This document shows, piece by piece, positions 40,915-50,400 of a DNA stretch of 64,000 bases (position 1 is the first letter of the stretch; every line of letters starts with the position of its first letter). Position numbers and translations under genes: made by a program. The stretch comes from CAVQXR01 sp046330455 (GTDB taxonomy: Bacteria; Actinomycetota; Thermoleophilia; Gaiellales; Gaiellaceae), in NCBI GenBank assembly GCA_046330455.1, contig JAXLSU010000006.1, positions 155,077-219,076 of the forward strand, written 5' to 3'. The notes below the pieces were generated by a model. That model saw nothing but the letters and a program-made list of their open reading frames with translations. It was not told the DNA's origin and did no database searches.

Positions 40915-42063
40915 ATGCGGGCACTGATCGTGTCGCTCAGCACCTACACGTCGATGCACAACGACGGCAAGCTCGCGGAGCTCGGGCGGCGCATCGACCG
41001 GGTGGTCGCGGTCGCCGGCGACGTGCCGACGCTCTGGGGCGGTGCGAACGCGAGCCGGGCCGGCACCGGGTACGAGGTGCGCGTGCTGCGGACGCGGTAC
41101 GGACGGAGCAATGCGACGACCCAGCTCGTCGGCCTCGACCGGTTGGCGGCCGCGGTGCGACCCACGGTCATCCATGCCGAGTGTGAGCCATGGCAGGGGG
41201 TGGCGATCCAGTGTGTCCGGCTCGCTCACCGGCTCGGGGTTCCGGTCGGGATCCAGTTCGCCGAGAACGGTCCCCTCATGCGGGGCGCCGGAGGTGCGCT
41301 TCGCACGCTCGGAGCCCGCTGGTGCCTGAGCAGGTGCAGGTACGCAATCGGCTGGTCGGCCGAGAGCACGGCGATCGCGGCGCGACTCGCTCCAGGCCTG
41401 GCCACGAGGACATACCCGGGAACCGGCGTTCCTGCGATCGCCGGTACGCCGTCCGAGGTCGTCGCGGATCGGTGGTTCGGCGAAGGCTCGCTGACGGTGC
41501 CCAGGCTGGCATTCGTCGGTCGCTTCTCCCCCGAGAAGGGCCTGCGGGAGTTCCTCACGGTGGCGGACCTGCTGGCGGAGCGCCTGCCCGTCCGCGTGGC
41601 GATTGCTGGAGGCTCTCGGTCAGACGGGCAGCTCGGTGCCTGGCTCGCCTCCCGTCCCTGGGCATCGTCCCACGGCATCCTGCCCCGCAGCGAGGTCTCG
41701 GAGCTGCTGGCCGCAGCCGACGTGCTCGTGTGCCCGAGCCGGACGACCCCTAGGGCGAAGGAGCAGTTCGGCAAGGCCCCCGTCGAGGCGATGGCGCTCG
41801 GAACGCCTGTGTTCGCGTTCGACTGCGGTGCGCTGGCAGAGGTCGTCGGCGATGGAGGCGTCGTGGTTCCCGAGGGTGCGTGCCTCGCCCTCGCGGACGC
41901 CCTAGAGCGCTACTTCGCTACGAGCGCAGCCGTTCGTGCGGAGCTCGGCGCGAAGGCTCGTGCGCGGGCAGAGCGCTTCACGGACGCATCCCTCGCCGAG
42001 GGCCTGATCGATCTCTGGTCGCACGTCGTTCCGGTGGCGACGGGACCCGGGCGGCCGGGGTAG
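40915..42063 (+). CDS. Glycosyltransferase family 4 protein
   Basis: A 382-residue GT-B enzyme. Donor-side motifs are LAFVGRFSPEKGLREFLTVADLLAE (core VGRFSPEKGL) and the nucleotide-sugar site EQFGKAPVEAMALGTPVFAF, the E...P.EA motif of family 4. The N-terminal half is the acceptor domain with MRALIVSLSTY at the start. It follows the sulfotransferase by 25 bases and the next glycosyltransferase follows nine bases after its stop, in the same operon. The sugar donor is not known. Confidence 0.9.
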   Translation: MRALIVSLSTYTSMHNDGKLAELGRRIDRVVAVAGDVPTLWGGANASRAGTGYEVRVLRTRYGRSNATTQLVGLDRLAAAVRPTVIHAECEPWQGVAIQCVRLAHRLGVPVGIQFAENGPLMRGAGGALRTLGARWCLSRCRYAIGWSAESTAIAARLAPGLATRTYPGTGVPAIAGTPSEVVADRWFGEGSLTVPRLAFVGRFSPEKGLREFLTVADLLAERLPVRVAIAGGSRSDGQLGAWLASRPWASSHGILPRSEVSELLAAADVLVCPSRTTPRAKEQFGKAPVEAMALGTPVFAFDCGALAEVVGDGGVVVPEGACLALADALERYFATSAAVRAELGAKARARAERFTDASLAEGLIDLWSHVVPVATGPGRPG

Positions 42064-42072
42064 CGCGCGGCC

Positions 42073-43263
42073 GTGAGGATTCTCATCGTCCACAACCGGT
42101 ACCGCTCGGCACAGCCGAGCGGCGAGAACCTCGCGGTCGATCGGCAGCTCGAGCTGTTGACCGCAGCCGGCCACGAGGTCGCCACCTACGAGCGAAGCAG
42201 TGACGAGATCCAGCACTACGGGCTGGGCGAGAAGCTGCTCGTGCCGGGACGCGTCGTCTGGTCACAGCGATCGCGCCGAGAGGTCACGAGGGCGCTCGAG
42301 CAACACCGGCCCGACGTCGTTCATGTCCACAACACGTTCCCGCTGATCAGCCCGTCGATCCTCGAGCCGTGCGCGCGCGCCTCCGCCCTCGTCGTCACGC
42401 TGCACAACTACCGGCTCGTCTGTCCGGAGGCGCAGCTGTTTCGCGACGGGTCGCCCTGCGAGCTCTGTGTCGGCCGAGTGCCCTGGCCGAGCGTCGTGCA
42501 CGGCTGCTATCGAGGCTCGCGTGTCTCGACCGCACCGCTCGCTCTGGCCGTCGGCGCACACCGTGCCACGAGGGTCTGGACACGACACGTCCCCGTGCTG
42601 ATCGCACTGTCGGAGTTCGCGCGCGACAGGCTGATCGCGGGAGGGCTCGGCCCGGATCAGCTCGCCGTGCTGCCGAACTTCTCGCCAAGGCCGCAACGTC
42701 GCCGGCTCGGCCCCGGGAGCCACTTCCTGTTCCTCGGCCGGCTGTCCCCGGAGAAGGCGCCAGAGCTCGTGCTCGAGGCCTGGCGACCCGAGCTCGGAAC
42801 GCTCCTCGTCGCAGGTGACGGGCCGCTGCGCCAGAGAGTCAGCTCGGCCGCGGCACGCCATGGGGACTCCGTCCGGGTGCTCGGCCTCCAGTCGCCGGCG
42901 CGCGCCATGGAGCTCCTGGCCGATGCCCGCGCCCTGATCGTCGCCTCGCGCGTCTACGAGGCCTGCCCGCTCGTGATCGCCGAGGCGCTGGCCTGCGGCG
43001 TGCCCGTCATCGCGCCCGCGCACGGTGCCTTCGCCGAGATGGTGGAGGACCGCAGCACGGGCCGGCTCTTTGCACCCGGACGTGCTGCGGAGCTCACCAC
43101 CTGCCTCCGGGAGCTCCGGGACGACGCCACCTCGATCCGGATGGGCCGGGAAGCAGAGGTCGTCTACGAGCGCCGCTTCTCACCGCAGCGGCACCTCGAG
43201 CAGCTTCTCGAGGTGTACGACCGGGCGCGGCGGGCACGGTCGCACCGCTGGCCTGGACCGTAG
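42073..43263 (+). CDS. Glycosyltransferase family 4 protein
   Basis: A 396-residue family 4 enzyme starting at GTG 42073. Acceptor-side blocks are VHNRYRSAQPSGENLAVDRQ, VHVHNTFPLISPSIL and LVVTLHNYRLVCPEA; the Cys pair in CELCVGRVPWP follows, as in many exopolysaccharide transferases. Donor-side motifs are LFLGRLSPEKAPELVLEAW and ACPLVIAEALACGVPVIAP. It ends the plus-strand half of the locus and meets the WecB/TagA-type gene tail-to-tail 12 bases on. Confidence 0.9.
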   Translation: MRILIVHNRYRSAQPSGENLAVDRQLELLTAAGHEVATYERSSDEIQHYGLGEKLLVPGRVVWSQRSRREVTRALEQHRPDVVHVHNTFPLISPSILEPCARASALVVTLHNYRLVCPEAQLFRDGSPCELCVGRVPWPSVVHGCYRGSRVSTAPLALAVGAHRATRVWTRHVPVLIALSEFARDRLIAGGLGPDQLAVLPNFSPRPQRRRLGPGSHFLFLGRLSPEKAPELVLEAWRPELGTLLVAGDGPLRQRVSSAAARHGDSVRVLGLQSPARAMELLADARALIVASRVYEACPLVIAEALACGVPVIAPAHGAFAEMVEDRSTGRLFAPGRAAELTTCLRELRDDATSIRMGREAEVVYERRFSPQRHLEQLLEVYDRARRARSHRWPGP

Positions 43264-43274
43264 ACCCGAGCCCG

Positions 43275-44072
43275 CTACCTGCGACTCCGGGCGATGGAGC
43301 CCGCGCGATCCGCGAGGACGCCCGCGACGAAGCGGATGTTACCGATCAGATAGCGGTGCCAGAGCCGCCCGGGCTCCTGGGCGAGTCGGTGCGCCCACTC
43401 GAGGCCTGCCTGCTGCATCCAGAGTGGAGCGCGTTGCTTCTGACCGGACAGGAAGTCGAAGGCAGCGCCCACGCAGAGGAAGACGGGCGCCGCATCGCGC
43501 GCGCGAAGCTGCTCGGCGACGACGTCCTGCTTCGGGGTCCCGAGCCCCACCCACACGAGGTCGGCACCGCTACGCCGGATCCGCTCGGCCGCGAGCTCGA
43601 GGTCGCCGTCGTCGAGCGGCCGGAATGGGGGCGACTCGGCGCCGACGATCAGGATCCCGGGGAACTCGTCCTCGAGACGCAGGCGTAGCTGCTGGACGAC
43701 GGCCGGCGCGCCCCCGTAGAGGTAGTGACGCCATCGCCGGGGCTCTCCCGCGCGGCAGAGCCGGAGGAAGGTGTCGGTTCCCGTCACCCGCTCGACCCGG
43801 CCCCCGAGCAGGCCGATCGCCCAGACGACCGACGCACCGTCCGGAAGGTTGAGATCGCCCCGGTTGAGGATCGCCCGGTACCCGGGGTCGTCGCGGGCCA
43901 GCACGGTCGGATGCGCGGGACAGAAATGCACGACATGACTGGCTCCGCCGCGAAGGAACTCCTCGATCCGGTCGGGGACGTCGACCGCCCGCACGCCGTC
44001 GATTCGTACCCGGTTCACCCGGAATGCCGCAGGAGGGCTGTCCCTGTTGCCTGCGGGCTCGCTAGTACGCAT
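43275..44072 (-). CDS. WecB/TagA/CpsF family glycosyltransferase
   Basis: A 265-residue GT26 enzyme that adds a sugar such as N-acetylmannosamine or glucuronic acid to a lipid-linked monosaccharide in the second step of glycan assembly. Family blocks are LNLPDGASVVWAIGL, VTGTDTFLRLC, HYLYGGAPAVVQQL, VWVGLGTPKQD and FLCVGAAFDFLSGQKQRAP. The start ATG 44072 lies inside the 3' end of the sugar-transferase gene (11-base overlap), so the two are coupled: the upstream enzyme makes the lipid-linked first sugar and this enzyme likely adds the second. The C-terminal membrane-binding tail ends GSIARSRR. Confidence 0.92.
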   Translation of the reverse strand: MRTSEPAGNRDSPPAAFRVNRVRIDGVRAVDVPDRIEEFLRGGASHVVHFCPAHPTVLARDDPGYRAILNRGDLNLPDGASVVWAIGLLGGRVERVTGTDTFLRLCRAGEPRRWRHYLYGGAPAVVQQLRLRLEDEFPGILIVGAESPPFRPLDDGDLELAAERIRRSGADLVWVGLGTPKQDVVAEQLRARDAAPVFLCVGAAFDFLSGQKQRAPLWMQQAGLEWAHRLAQEPGRLWHRYLIGNIRFVAGVLADRAGSIARSRR

Positions 44073-45591
44073 TCCGGGGGCGCAGGACGGCCGGGATCGT
44101 GCGCAGTACGAGCTTCAGATCGTTGAGTAGCGACCACTCCGTCACGTACACGTAGTCGAGCTTCACCATCTCGTCGAACGGGATGTCGTCGCGCCCGAGC
44201 ACCTGCCAGAGCCCCGTGATCCCGGGCTTCAGGCGTAGCCGCTCCCGCCCCCAGTCGGCCACGTGACGATCCTCGTCGAGGATCAGTGGACGGGGCCCGA
44301 CGAGGCTCATCTCGCCCTTCCAGACATTGATGAGCTGCGGAAGCTCATCGAGTGAGAACCGTCTCAGCACCCGCCCGACGCGCGTCACCCGCGGATCGTC
44401 CGGAGCCTTGAACATCGTCGGCCCACCGTGCGCGTTCGCGTGCTTGTTGAGATGCTCGACCTCGGCCTTTCGCAGGTCGGCGTTCGCGCCCATCGTCCGG
44501 AGCTTGAAGATGCGAAACGGTCGGCCGCCGGCACCCATGCGGGTCTGACGAAAGAACACCGGTCCGGGGGAATCGACCTTGATCGCGACTGCGATGACCC
44601 CGAACACGGGCGCAAGCAGGAGCAGTGCGAGCGAGGAGACCGTCACGTCGAGCCCCCGTTTCAGGAGCAGCGCCGAGCGTGACAGCCGGAACGAGGGCAG
44701 TCCGAGGAGCGGTATGCCCTCGACCGCATGAACGCTGACGTTGGCACCGAAGACCTCGAAGAGCCGCGGCACGAGGTCGATCTGGAGGTCGTAGTCCTTG
44801 AGCGTGCGGATCAGGTCGAGCGTGCTCTCGTACGGCTCGCCCGAGAACGCGACCACGACCCGCTCGACGTCGTGCTCCTCGACGATCGCCGGGAGTGCCT
44901 CCGGGGTCCCGAGGATCGGCAGACCTCCCGTGTGGCCGCGCGCGAAGCCGGAGTCGACGAAGCCAACGACGTCGATGCCGTACTCGCGATGCTGGCGAAA
45001 CTTCTGCCCGATCAGCACGCTTGTCGGGTCGGCGCCAACGATGATCGTCTTCTGCCGGTAGGTCGGGCGGCGGCGACACCAGACGCGTGCGGCGGCTCGA
45101 AGGGCGGTCACGGCGACGATTGCGACTGCCCAGAAGGTCGCGAGCTTCGGAAACGTCGGGTCGCCCAGTCCCGTGAGCCAGGCGCCTGCGAGCACGAGCC
45201 AGGCCGCGATCGTGACGAGATGGAAGACGCCGACGAGGTCGTCGGCGGTCGAATGGTTCGCCCGCTCCTCGTCCCGGTCGTAGAGACCGTAGAGCTTGGC
45301 GAGCAAGAGCCAGAGGGGGAGGGTGAGGTAGAAGAGGAGGAACTCCGTTCCGAGTGAGATCCGGTCGTTCTCGACGGGCGGCGGATAGAGCGCTTCGGTG
45401 AGGACGAAGGCGACGCTGAAGCCGAGCACGTCCGCAACGAGCAGGGCTCGGCGAATCAGCCAGCCGCGGCGTGCCGACGGCTCCAGATGCTGTCTCGGCC
45501 CCGGGCGAGGGCCGATCCGCTTCCCGGCCGCCTCGCGGAGCTCCGCGTAGAGCTCGTCGTGCTCCTCGGGGGCGCTGGTTCGTCGCTCCAT
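44062..45591 (-). CDS. Polyprenyl-phosphate sugar-1-phosphate transferase (exopolysaccharide initiator)
   Basis: A 509-residue enzyme of the WcaJ/WbaP class. Four N-terminal helices (residues ~45-160) are followed by a Rossmann-like domain and a fifth helix. The catalytic domain begins KRGLDVTVSSLALLLLAPVF and contains GPVFFRQTRMGAGGRPFRIF, KLRTMGANAD and RFSLDELPQLINVW, GEMSLVGPRPL. It starts glycan assembly by moving a sugar phosphate onto undecaprenyl phosphate. ATG 45591 lies just after the autokinase gene, and the WecB/TagA gene overlaps its end, giving an initiation module of three genes. Confidence 0.94.
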   Translation of the reverse strand: MERRTSAPEEHDELYAELREAAGKRIGPRPGPRQHLEPSARRGWLIRRALLVADVLGFSVAFVLTEALYPPPVENDRISLGTEFLLFYLTLPLWLLLAKLYGLYDRDEERANHSTADDLVGVFHLVTIAAWLVLAGAWLTGLGDPTFPKLATFWAVAIVAVTALRAAARVWCRRRPTYRQKTIIVGADPTSVLIGQKFRQHREYGIDVVGFVDSGFARGHTGGLPILGTPEALPAIVEEHDVERVVVAFSGEPYESTLDLIRTLKDYDLQIDLVPRLFEVFGANVSVHAVEGIPLLGLPSFRLSRSALLLKRGLDVTVSSLALLLLAPVFGVIAVAIKVDSPGPVFFRQTRMGAGGRPFRIFKLRTMGANADLRKAEVEHLNKHANAHGGPTMFKAPDDPRVTRVGRVLRRFSLDELPQLINVWKGEMSLVGPRPLILDEDRHVADWGRERLRLKPGITGLWQVLGRDDIPFDEMVKLDYVYVTEWSLLNDLKLVLRTIPAVLRPRNAY

Positions 45592-45593
45592 GG

Positions 45594-47204
45594 TCAGCGG
45601 GCGCCGGATCGCCCGGCCTGCTCCATCCGCTCTCGACCATCAGAGCGGTAGTCGTAGTAGCTCGTGTAGTCGAACGCCTCGCTCTCCTCCTGCCCGAGCG
45701 TCACGAAGCCGAGCTTCGCGGCCGGGCACGTGTCGAGCACGCGGCGGAGCTCGTCCAGCATCGGACGGCGCAGGGCATGGGGGCGCGTGACGAGGAGGAG
45801 ACCGTCGACCATGGAGCTGAGCGCGAGCGCGTCGCCGACCCCGAGCAGCGGCGGTGCGTCCACGAGGACGAGGCTGGCGCGCTCCCGCAGCTGCTCGAGC
45901 ACGTTGGCGATCGCGCCGGTCATGATGAACTCGCCCGGGTCCGGCGGGAGCGGGCCGGTAGCCAGGACCTCGAGGAGCACCTTCGCACCGGGCGACGCAC
46001 CGCCGTTCCCGTTGGTGGTGCGTTGGCCGGAGGTTCCGGGCAGGACGTAGGCCATACGTGTCTCCTCGAGGGTCCTGCGCCCGAGCACGACATCCGTGAG
46101 GCCCGGCTCCCGGTCGAAGTCGAAGAGCGTGTTCACCGCCGGCCGGCGGAGATCGAGGTCGATCAGGGCGACATGTCGACCGGCGCGGGCGAGCGTGACG
46201 GCGAGATTGGCGGCGGTGGTCGACTTCCCCTCACCGGGTAGCGCGCTCGTGACCATGATCGTCCGCGCCCCTCGCTCGAGGTTGACGAACTCGAGGCTCG
46301 TTCGCAGGACACGGAATGCCTCGGCTCCGGCGCTCCCCGGCGCGTCGAGCGTCACCAGCCCGGTGCCGGAGCCCCTCCGGCTCGGTTGATCGGGGATCCG
46401 GGCGAGCAACGGGAGCCGGAGAGCTGCCCGCAGCTCCTCCGCCGACCGAACGCGCGTGTCGAGAGCCTCGAACAGGAATGCGAGCGCGATACCGAGGAGT
46501 GCCCCGAGCGCTGCCGCCAGGAGGCCGTTTCGCACGGGCTTCGGCTGGACGCGAACGGCGCCGTCCGCTTCCCGGATGACCGAGGCGTTCTGGGTCTGGA
46601 GCGTCTCCAGGGTGCTCAGCAGCCCTGCCTTCTCGACGAGGCTCTCGTACAGGGCGGTGTCGTCCTGGCCGGTCGTCTCGAGCTCCGCGATTCGCCCTTC
46701 CACCTCCTCGCGGGCCTGGACGATCGCCTGCGTGTCGAGCTCCTGCCGGTAGTCGGTGTAGGCATGGGCGTAGGCCGACGCAAGCGTCTCGGAGGTCTCC
46801 GGGTCGCCCGATTCGACGCTGAAGGTGAGCACGTCCGTGTCGGCGCCGGCCGAGATCGTGGTCGCGTCGAGAAGCTCGTCAGGTGTCATTCCCGACACGC
46901 CGCTCAGCTCGAGCGCGCGTCCGGCGACCGTCGGGGTGCTCGCCAGGGCAGCCTGGGTCTCGGTAACCCTGACTGCGTCCTGGTTCACGCGCGAGGATTC
47001 GGCGAGCCCGGTGATCGACGCCGCGAGGTTGTCGTAGCGAAGGAGTACCTCCGCCGAGGCTTCGTAGACCGCAGGCGAGCGAAGCGAGAGGCCGACCGCG
47101 ACGGCCGTGGTCAGCACCGTCGTCGCGATCAGGATCCACTTGCGTCGCCGCAGGACTCGAAGGTGGTCGCGGACTGCCGGCGTCTCCGGCTGGCCCATGT
47201 TCAT
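45594..47204 (-). CDS. Wzz-domain tyrosine autokinase (BY-kinase) for polysaccharide chain control
   Basis: A 536-residue protein combining an N-terminal Wzz-type domain (two helices flanking a periplasmic loop, residues ~25-210) and a C-terminal P-loop kinase. Walker A is SALPGEGKSTTAANLAV near residue 325; Walker A' is HVALIDLDLRRP; Walker B VLVDAPPLLGV. The tail has a tyrosine cluster (FDYTSYYDYRSDG), the usual autophosphorylation site. BY-kinases control chain length and export with the sugar transferase. The ATG 47204 region is divergent from pyruvate carboxylase; it opens the minus-strand operon of three polysaccharide genes. Confidence 0.94.
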   Translation of the reverse strand: MNMGQPETPAVRDHLRVLRRRKWILIATTVLTTAVAVGLSLRSPAVYEASAEVLLRYDNLAASITGLAESSRVNQDAVRVTETQAALASTPTVAGRALELSGVSGMTPDELLDATTISAGADTDVLTFSVESGDPETSETLASAYAHAYTDYRQELDTQAIVQAREEVEGRIAELETTGQDDTALYESLVEKAGLLSTLETLQTQNASVIREADGAVRVQPKPVRNGLLAAALGALLGIALAFLFEALDTRVRSAEELRAALRLPLLARIPDQPSRRGSGTGLVTLDAPGSAGAEAFRVLRTSLEFVNLERGARTIMVTSALPGEGKSTTAANLAVTLARAGRHVALIDLDLRRPAVNTLFDFDREPGLTDVVLGRRTLEETRMAYVLPGTSGQRTTNGNGGASPGAKVLLEVLATGPLPPDPGEFIMTGAIANVLEQLRERASLVLVDAPPLLGVGDALALSSMVDGLLLVTRPHALRRPMLDELRRVLDTCPAAKLGFVTLGQEESEAFDYTSYYDYRSDGRERMEQAGRSGAR

Positions 47205-47476
47205 CCGGCCTCTCTCGCGTTGTGAGGCGTCTCAGCCTGGGTGCGGCGAGCTCGAGCTGCCGGATAGGAGCGGACTCGACCAGCCCAGCATCGTGCGGCA
47301 TCCGGTGCGTGAGGCTTCAATTCTCGGTCACATCCCGCGATCGAACGTGCTCCTCGAAGAGCTGAGTACGCCCAGCCGGAATCCTAGTGGTGTTCAGGGG
47401 CTGAGCTCAGGTCGACGAGCAGCCGCAGCCCGGGACGGTGCCCGTGACGGCTCCGGCCAGGTTAGCCTTTCGCCCG
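47205..47476. promoter_or_regulatory. Divergent promoter gap between the autokinase and pyruvate carboxylase genes
   Basis: This 272-base gap must contain the promoters for both gene sets. CTGAGCTCAG at 47401-47410 is a perfect 10-bp palindrome and could be an operator. No clear -35/-10 pair was recognised on either strand, and no extra gene is seen. Confidence 0.35.
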
Positions 47477-50400
47477 ATGCGTGGGGCGCGCACGATCCGC
47501 AAGCTGCTCGTCGCCAACCGCGGCGAGATAGCGGTGCGGGCATTTCGGGCCGCGTACGAGCTCGGGATCGAGACGGTCGCCGTCTATCCGTGGGAGGACC
47601 GCAACTCGATGCACCGCCAGAAGGCCTCCGAGGCCTACGAGATCGGCGAGCGCGGACACCCGGTGCACGCCTACCTCGACGTCGGCGAGCTCGTCCGGGT
47701 CGCGCTCGACTCGGGCGCCGACGCCGTGTACCCGGGCTACGGCTTCCTCGCCGAGAACCCGGCGCTCGCGGAGGCCTGCGCGACGGCCGGGATCACCTTC
47801 GTCGGCCCCGGCGCCGGCATCCTGCGTCTGACCGGTAACAAGGTGGAGGCGCTTGCGGCCGCGGAGCGCGCGGGCATCGCCGTCCTGCGGCGCTCGGGCG
47901 CGCTCGCGTCGCCCGGCGATGCCGCGCAGACCGCCGGGGCCGTCGGCTTCCCTCTCTTCGTGAAGGCGGCCGCCGGGGGCGGTGGACGAGGGATGCGCCG
48001 CGTCGAGGAGCCCGGGGAGCTGGCCGCCGCCGTGGAGGCCGCGATGCGCGAGGCGGCGAGCGCGTTCGGCGATGCGACCGTCTTCCTCGAGGAGGCGATG
48101 ACGGCGCCGCGCCACATCGAGGTGCAGCTGCTCGGCGACGCGGCCGGCGGGGTCGTCCACCTGTACGAGCGCGACTGCTCGATCCAGCGCCGTCACCAGA
48201 AGCTCGTCGAGCTCGCGCCGGCCCCGAACCTCGACCCGGCGATCCGGCACGCGCTGTGCGTCGATGCGGTGCGGTTCGGCCGCGCGATCGGCTACGAGAA
48301 CGCCGGCACGGTCGAGTTCCTGCTCGACGGGTCCGGGCGCCACGTGTTCATCGAGATGAACCCCCGGATCCAGGTCGAGCACACGGTCACCGAGGAGACG
48401 ACCGACGTCGACCTCGTCCAGACCCAGCTTCGGATCGCGGGCGGCGCCACCCTCGCCGAGCTCGGCCTGACGCAGGACCGGATCCGCCAGCACGGCGCGG
48501 CCCTCCAGTGCCGGATCACGACCGAGGACCCGGCGAACGACTTCCGGCCCGACACCGGGCGCATCTCCGTCTACCGGTCGCCGGGCGGCGCCGGCATCCG
48601 CCTCGACGGCGGCACGACCTACGCGGGCGCCGAGATCCCGGGCTACTTCGACTCGCTGCTCGTCAAGCTCACCTGCCGTGGAGCCGACCTCGAGGTCGCG
48701 GTCGCGCGGGCACGGCGGGCGCTCGCGGAGTTCCGGATCCGCGGCGTCGCCACGAATCTCCCGTTCCTGCAGGCCGTCCTCCACGAGCCGGACTTCGTCG
48801 GCGGGAACCTCTCGACCTCGTTCGTCGACGAGCGGCCGCACCTGCTTCGCCCGCGAGCGGGAGGCGACCGGGCAACCCGCCTCGTCACGCTCCTTGCCGG
48901 GCGCACGGTCAACCGTCCGCACGGGCACGCCCCGACCCGCCTCGACCCGCGCTCGAAGCTGCCCGAGCTCGCCCCAGGGCCGGCGTCCCGGGGCTCGAGG
49001 GACCGACTGCTCGAGCTCGGCGCCGCCCGCTTCGCACAGGAGCTGCGTGCCCAGCAGGCGCTCGCCGTCACGGACACGACCCTTCGCGACGCCCACCAGT
49101 CGCTGCTCGCGACCCGGATGCGGACGTTCGACATCCTCGCGGTGGCACCCCACCTGGGGCGGATGCTGCCGGGGCTCCTCTCGCTCGAGGCCTGGGGCGG
49201 AGCCACCTACGACGTCGCGTTGCGGTTCCTGCACGAGGACCCGTGGGAGCGCCTTGCCCGCCTGCGCGAAGCGGTGCCCGGAACCTGCCTCCAGATGCTC
49301 CTGCGCGGGCGCAACACCGTCGGCTACACGCCGTACCCGGACGCGGTGTGCCGCGCGTTCGTCGCCGAGGCGGCGCAGACCGGGGTCGACGTGTTCCGGA
49401 TCTTCGACGCGCTCAACGACACCGGCCAGATGCGCGTGGCGATCGAGGCCGCCGTCGAGGCGGGAGCGCTCGTCGAGGGCTGCCTCTGCTATACGGGCGA
49501 TCTCGCCGACCCGGCCGAGGATCTCTACACGCTCGACTACTACCTCCGGCTCGCCGAGGAGCTCGCCGCGGCGGGCGCGCACGTCCTCTGCATCAAGGAC
49601 ATGGCCGGGCTGCTCCGCCCGCCGGCCGCACACACGCTCGTCTCCGCGCTACGCGAGCGCTTCGACCAGCCGGTGCACCTCCACACCCACGACACCGCAG
49701 GCGGTCAGCTCGCCACGTACCTCGCGGCGGCGCAGGCCGGGGTCGACGCCGTCGACGCCGCGGCCCCGCCGCTATCGGGAATGACGAGCCAGCCGAGCCT
49801 CGCCGCCCTCGTCGCCGCCACCGACCACACACCGCGCGCGACCGGGATCCCGCTCGAGGCCGTCAACGCGTTCGAGCCGTACTGGCACGCCGTCCGCCGG
49901 CTCTACGCGCCGTTCGAGATGGGGCTCTCGGCCCCGACCGGCACCGTCTACCGGCACGAGATCCCGGGTGGGCAGCTCTCGAACCTCCGAGCGCAGGCTG
50001 CGGCGCTCGGGCTCGGCGACCGCTTCGAGGAAGTCGAGGAGCTGTACGCGGAGGCCGACCGGCTGCTCGGCCGCCTCGTGAAGGTCACGCCGTCGAGCAA
50101 GGTCGTCGGCGACCTCGCGCTACAGCTCGCAGGTAGCGGCATCTCGCCGGCCGAGCTGGCCGAGCACCCCGAGCAGGTCGACCTCCCGGCGAGCGTGATC
50201 GGGTTCCTGGCCGGCGAGCTCGGCACGCCCCCGGGCGGCTGGCCCGAGCCGTTCCGCACACGGGCGCTCGCCGGGCGTCAGACGACCGCGCCGGCCGCCG
50301 AGCTCGCACCCGACCAGGCGGAGGCGCTCGCCGGGCCGTCTCGCCGCGCGGTCCTGAACGAGCTGCTCTTCCCCGGGCCGACGCAGGAGCAGCGCGACGC

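Noticed and set aside
47438..47476. GTG start 13 codons upstream for pyruvate carboxylase
   Set aside because: Family members begin close to RTIRKLLVANRG; ATG 47477 leaves four residues before it. The GTG cannot be excluded.
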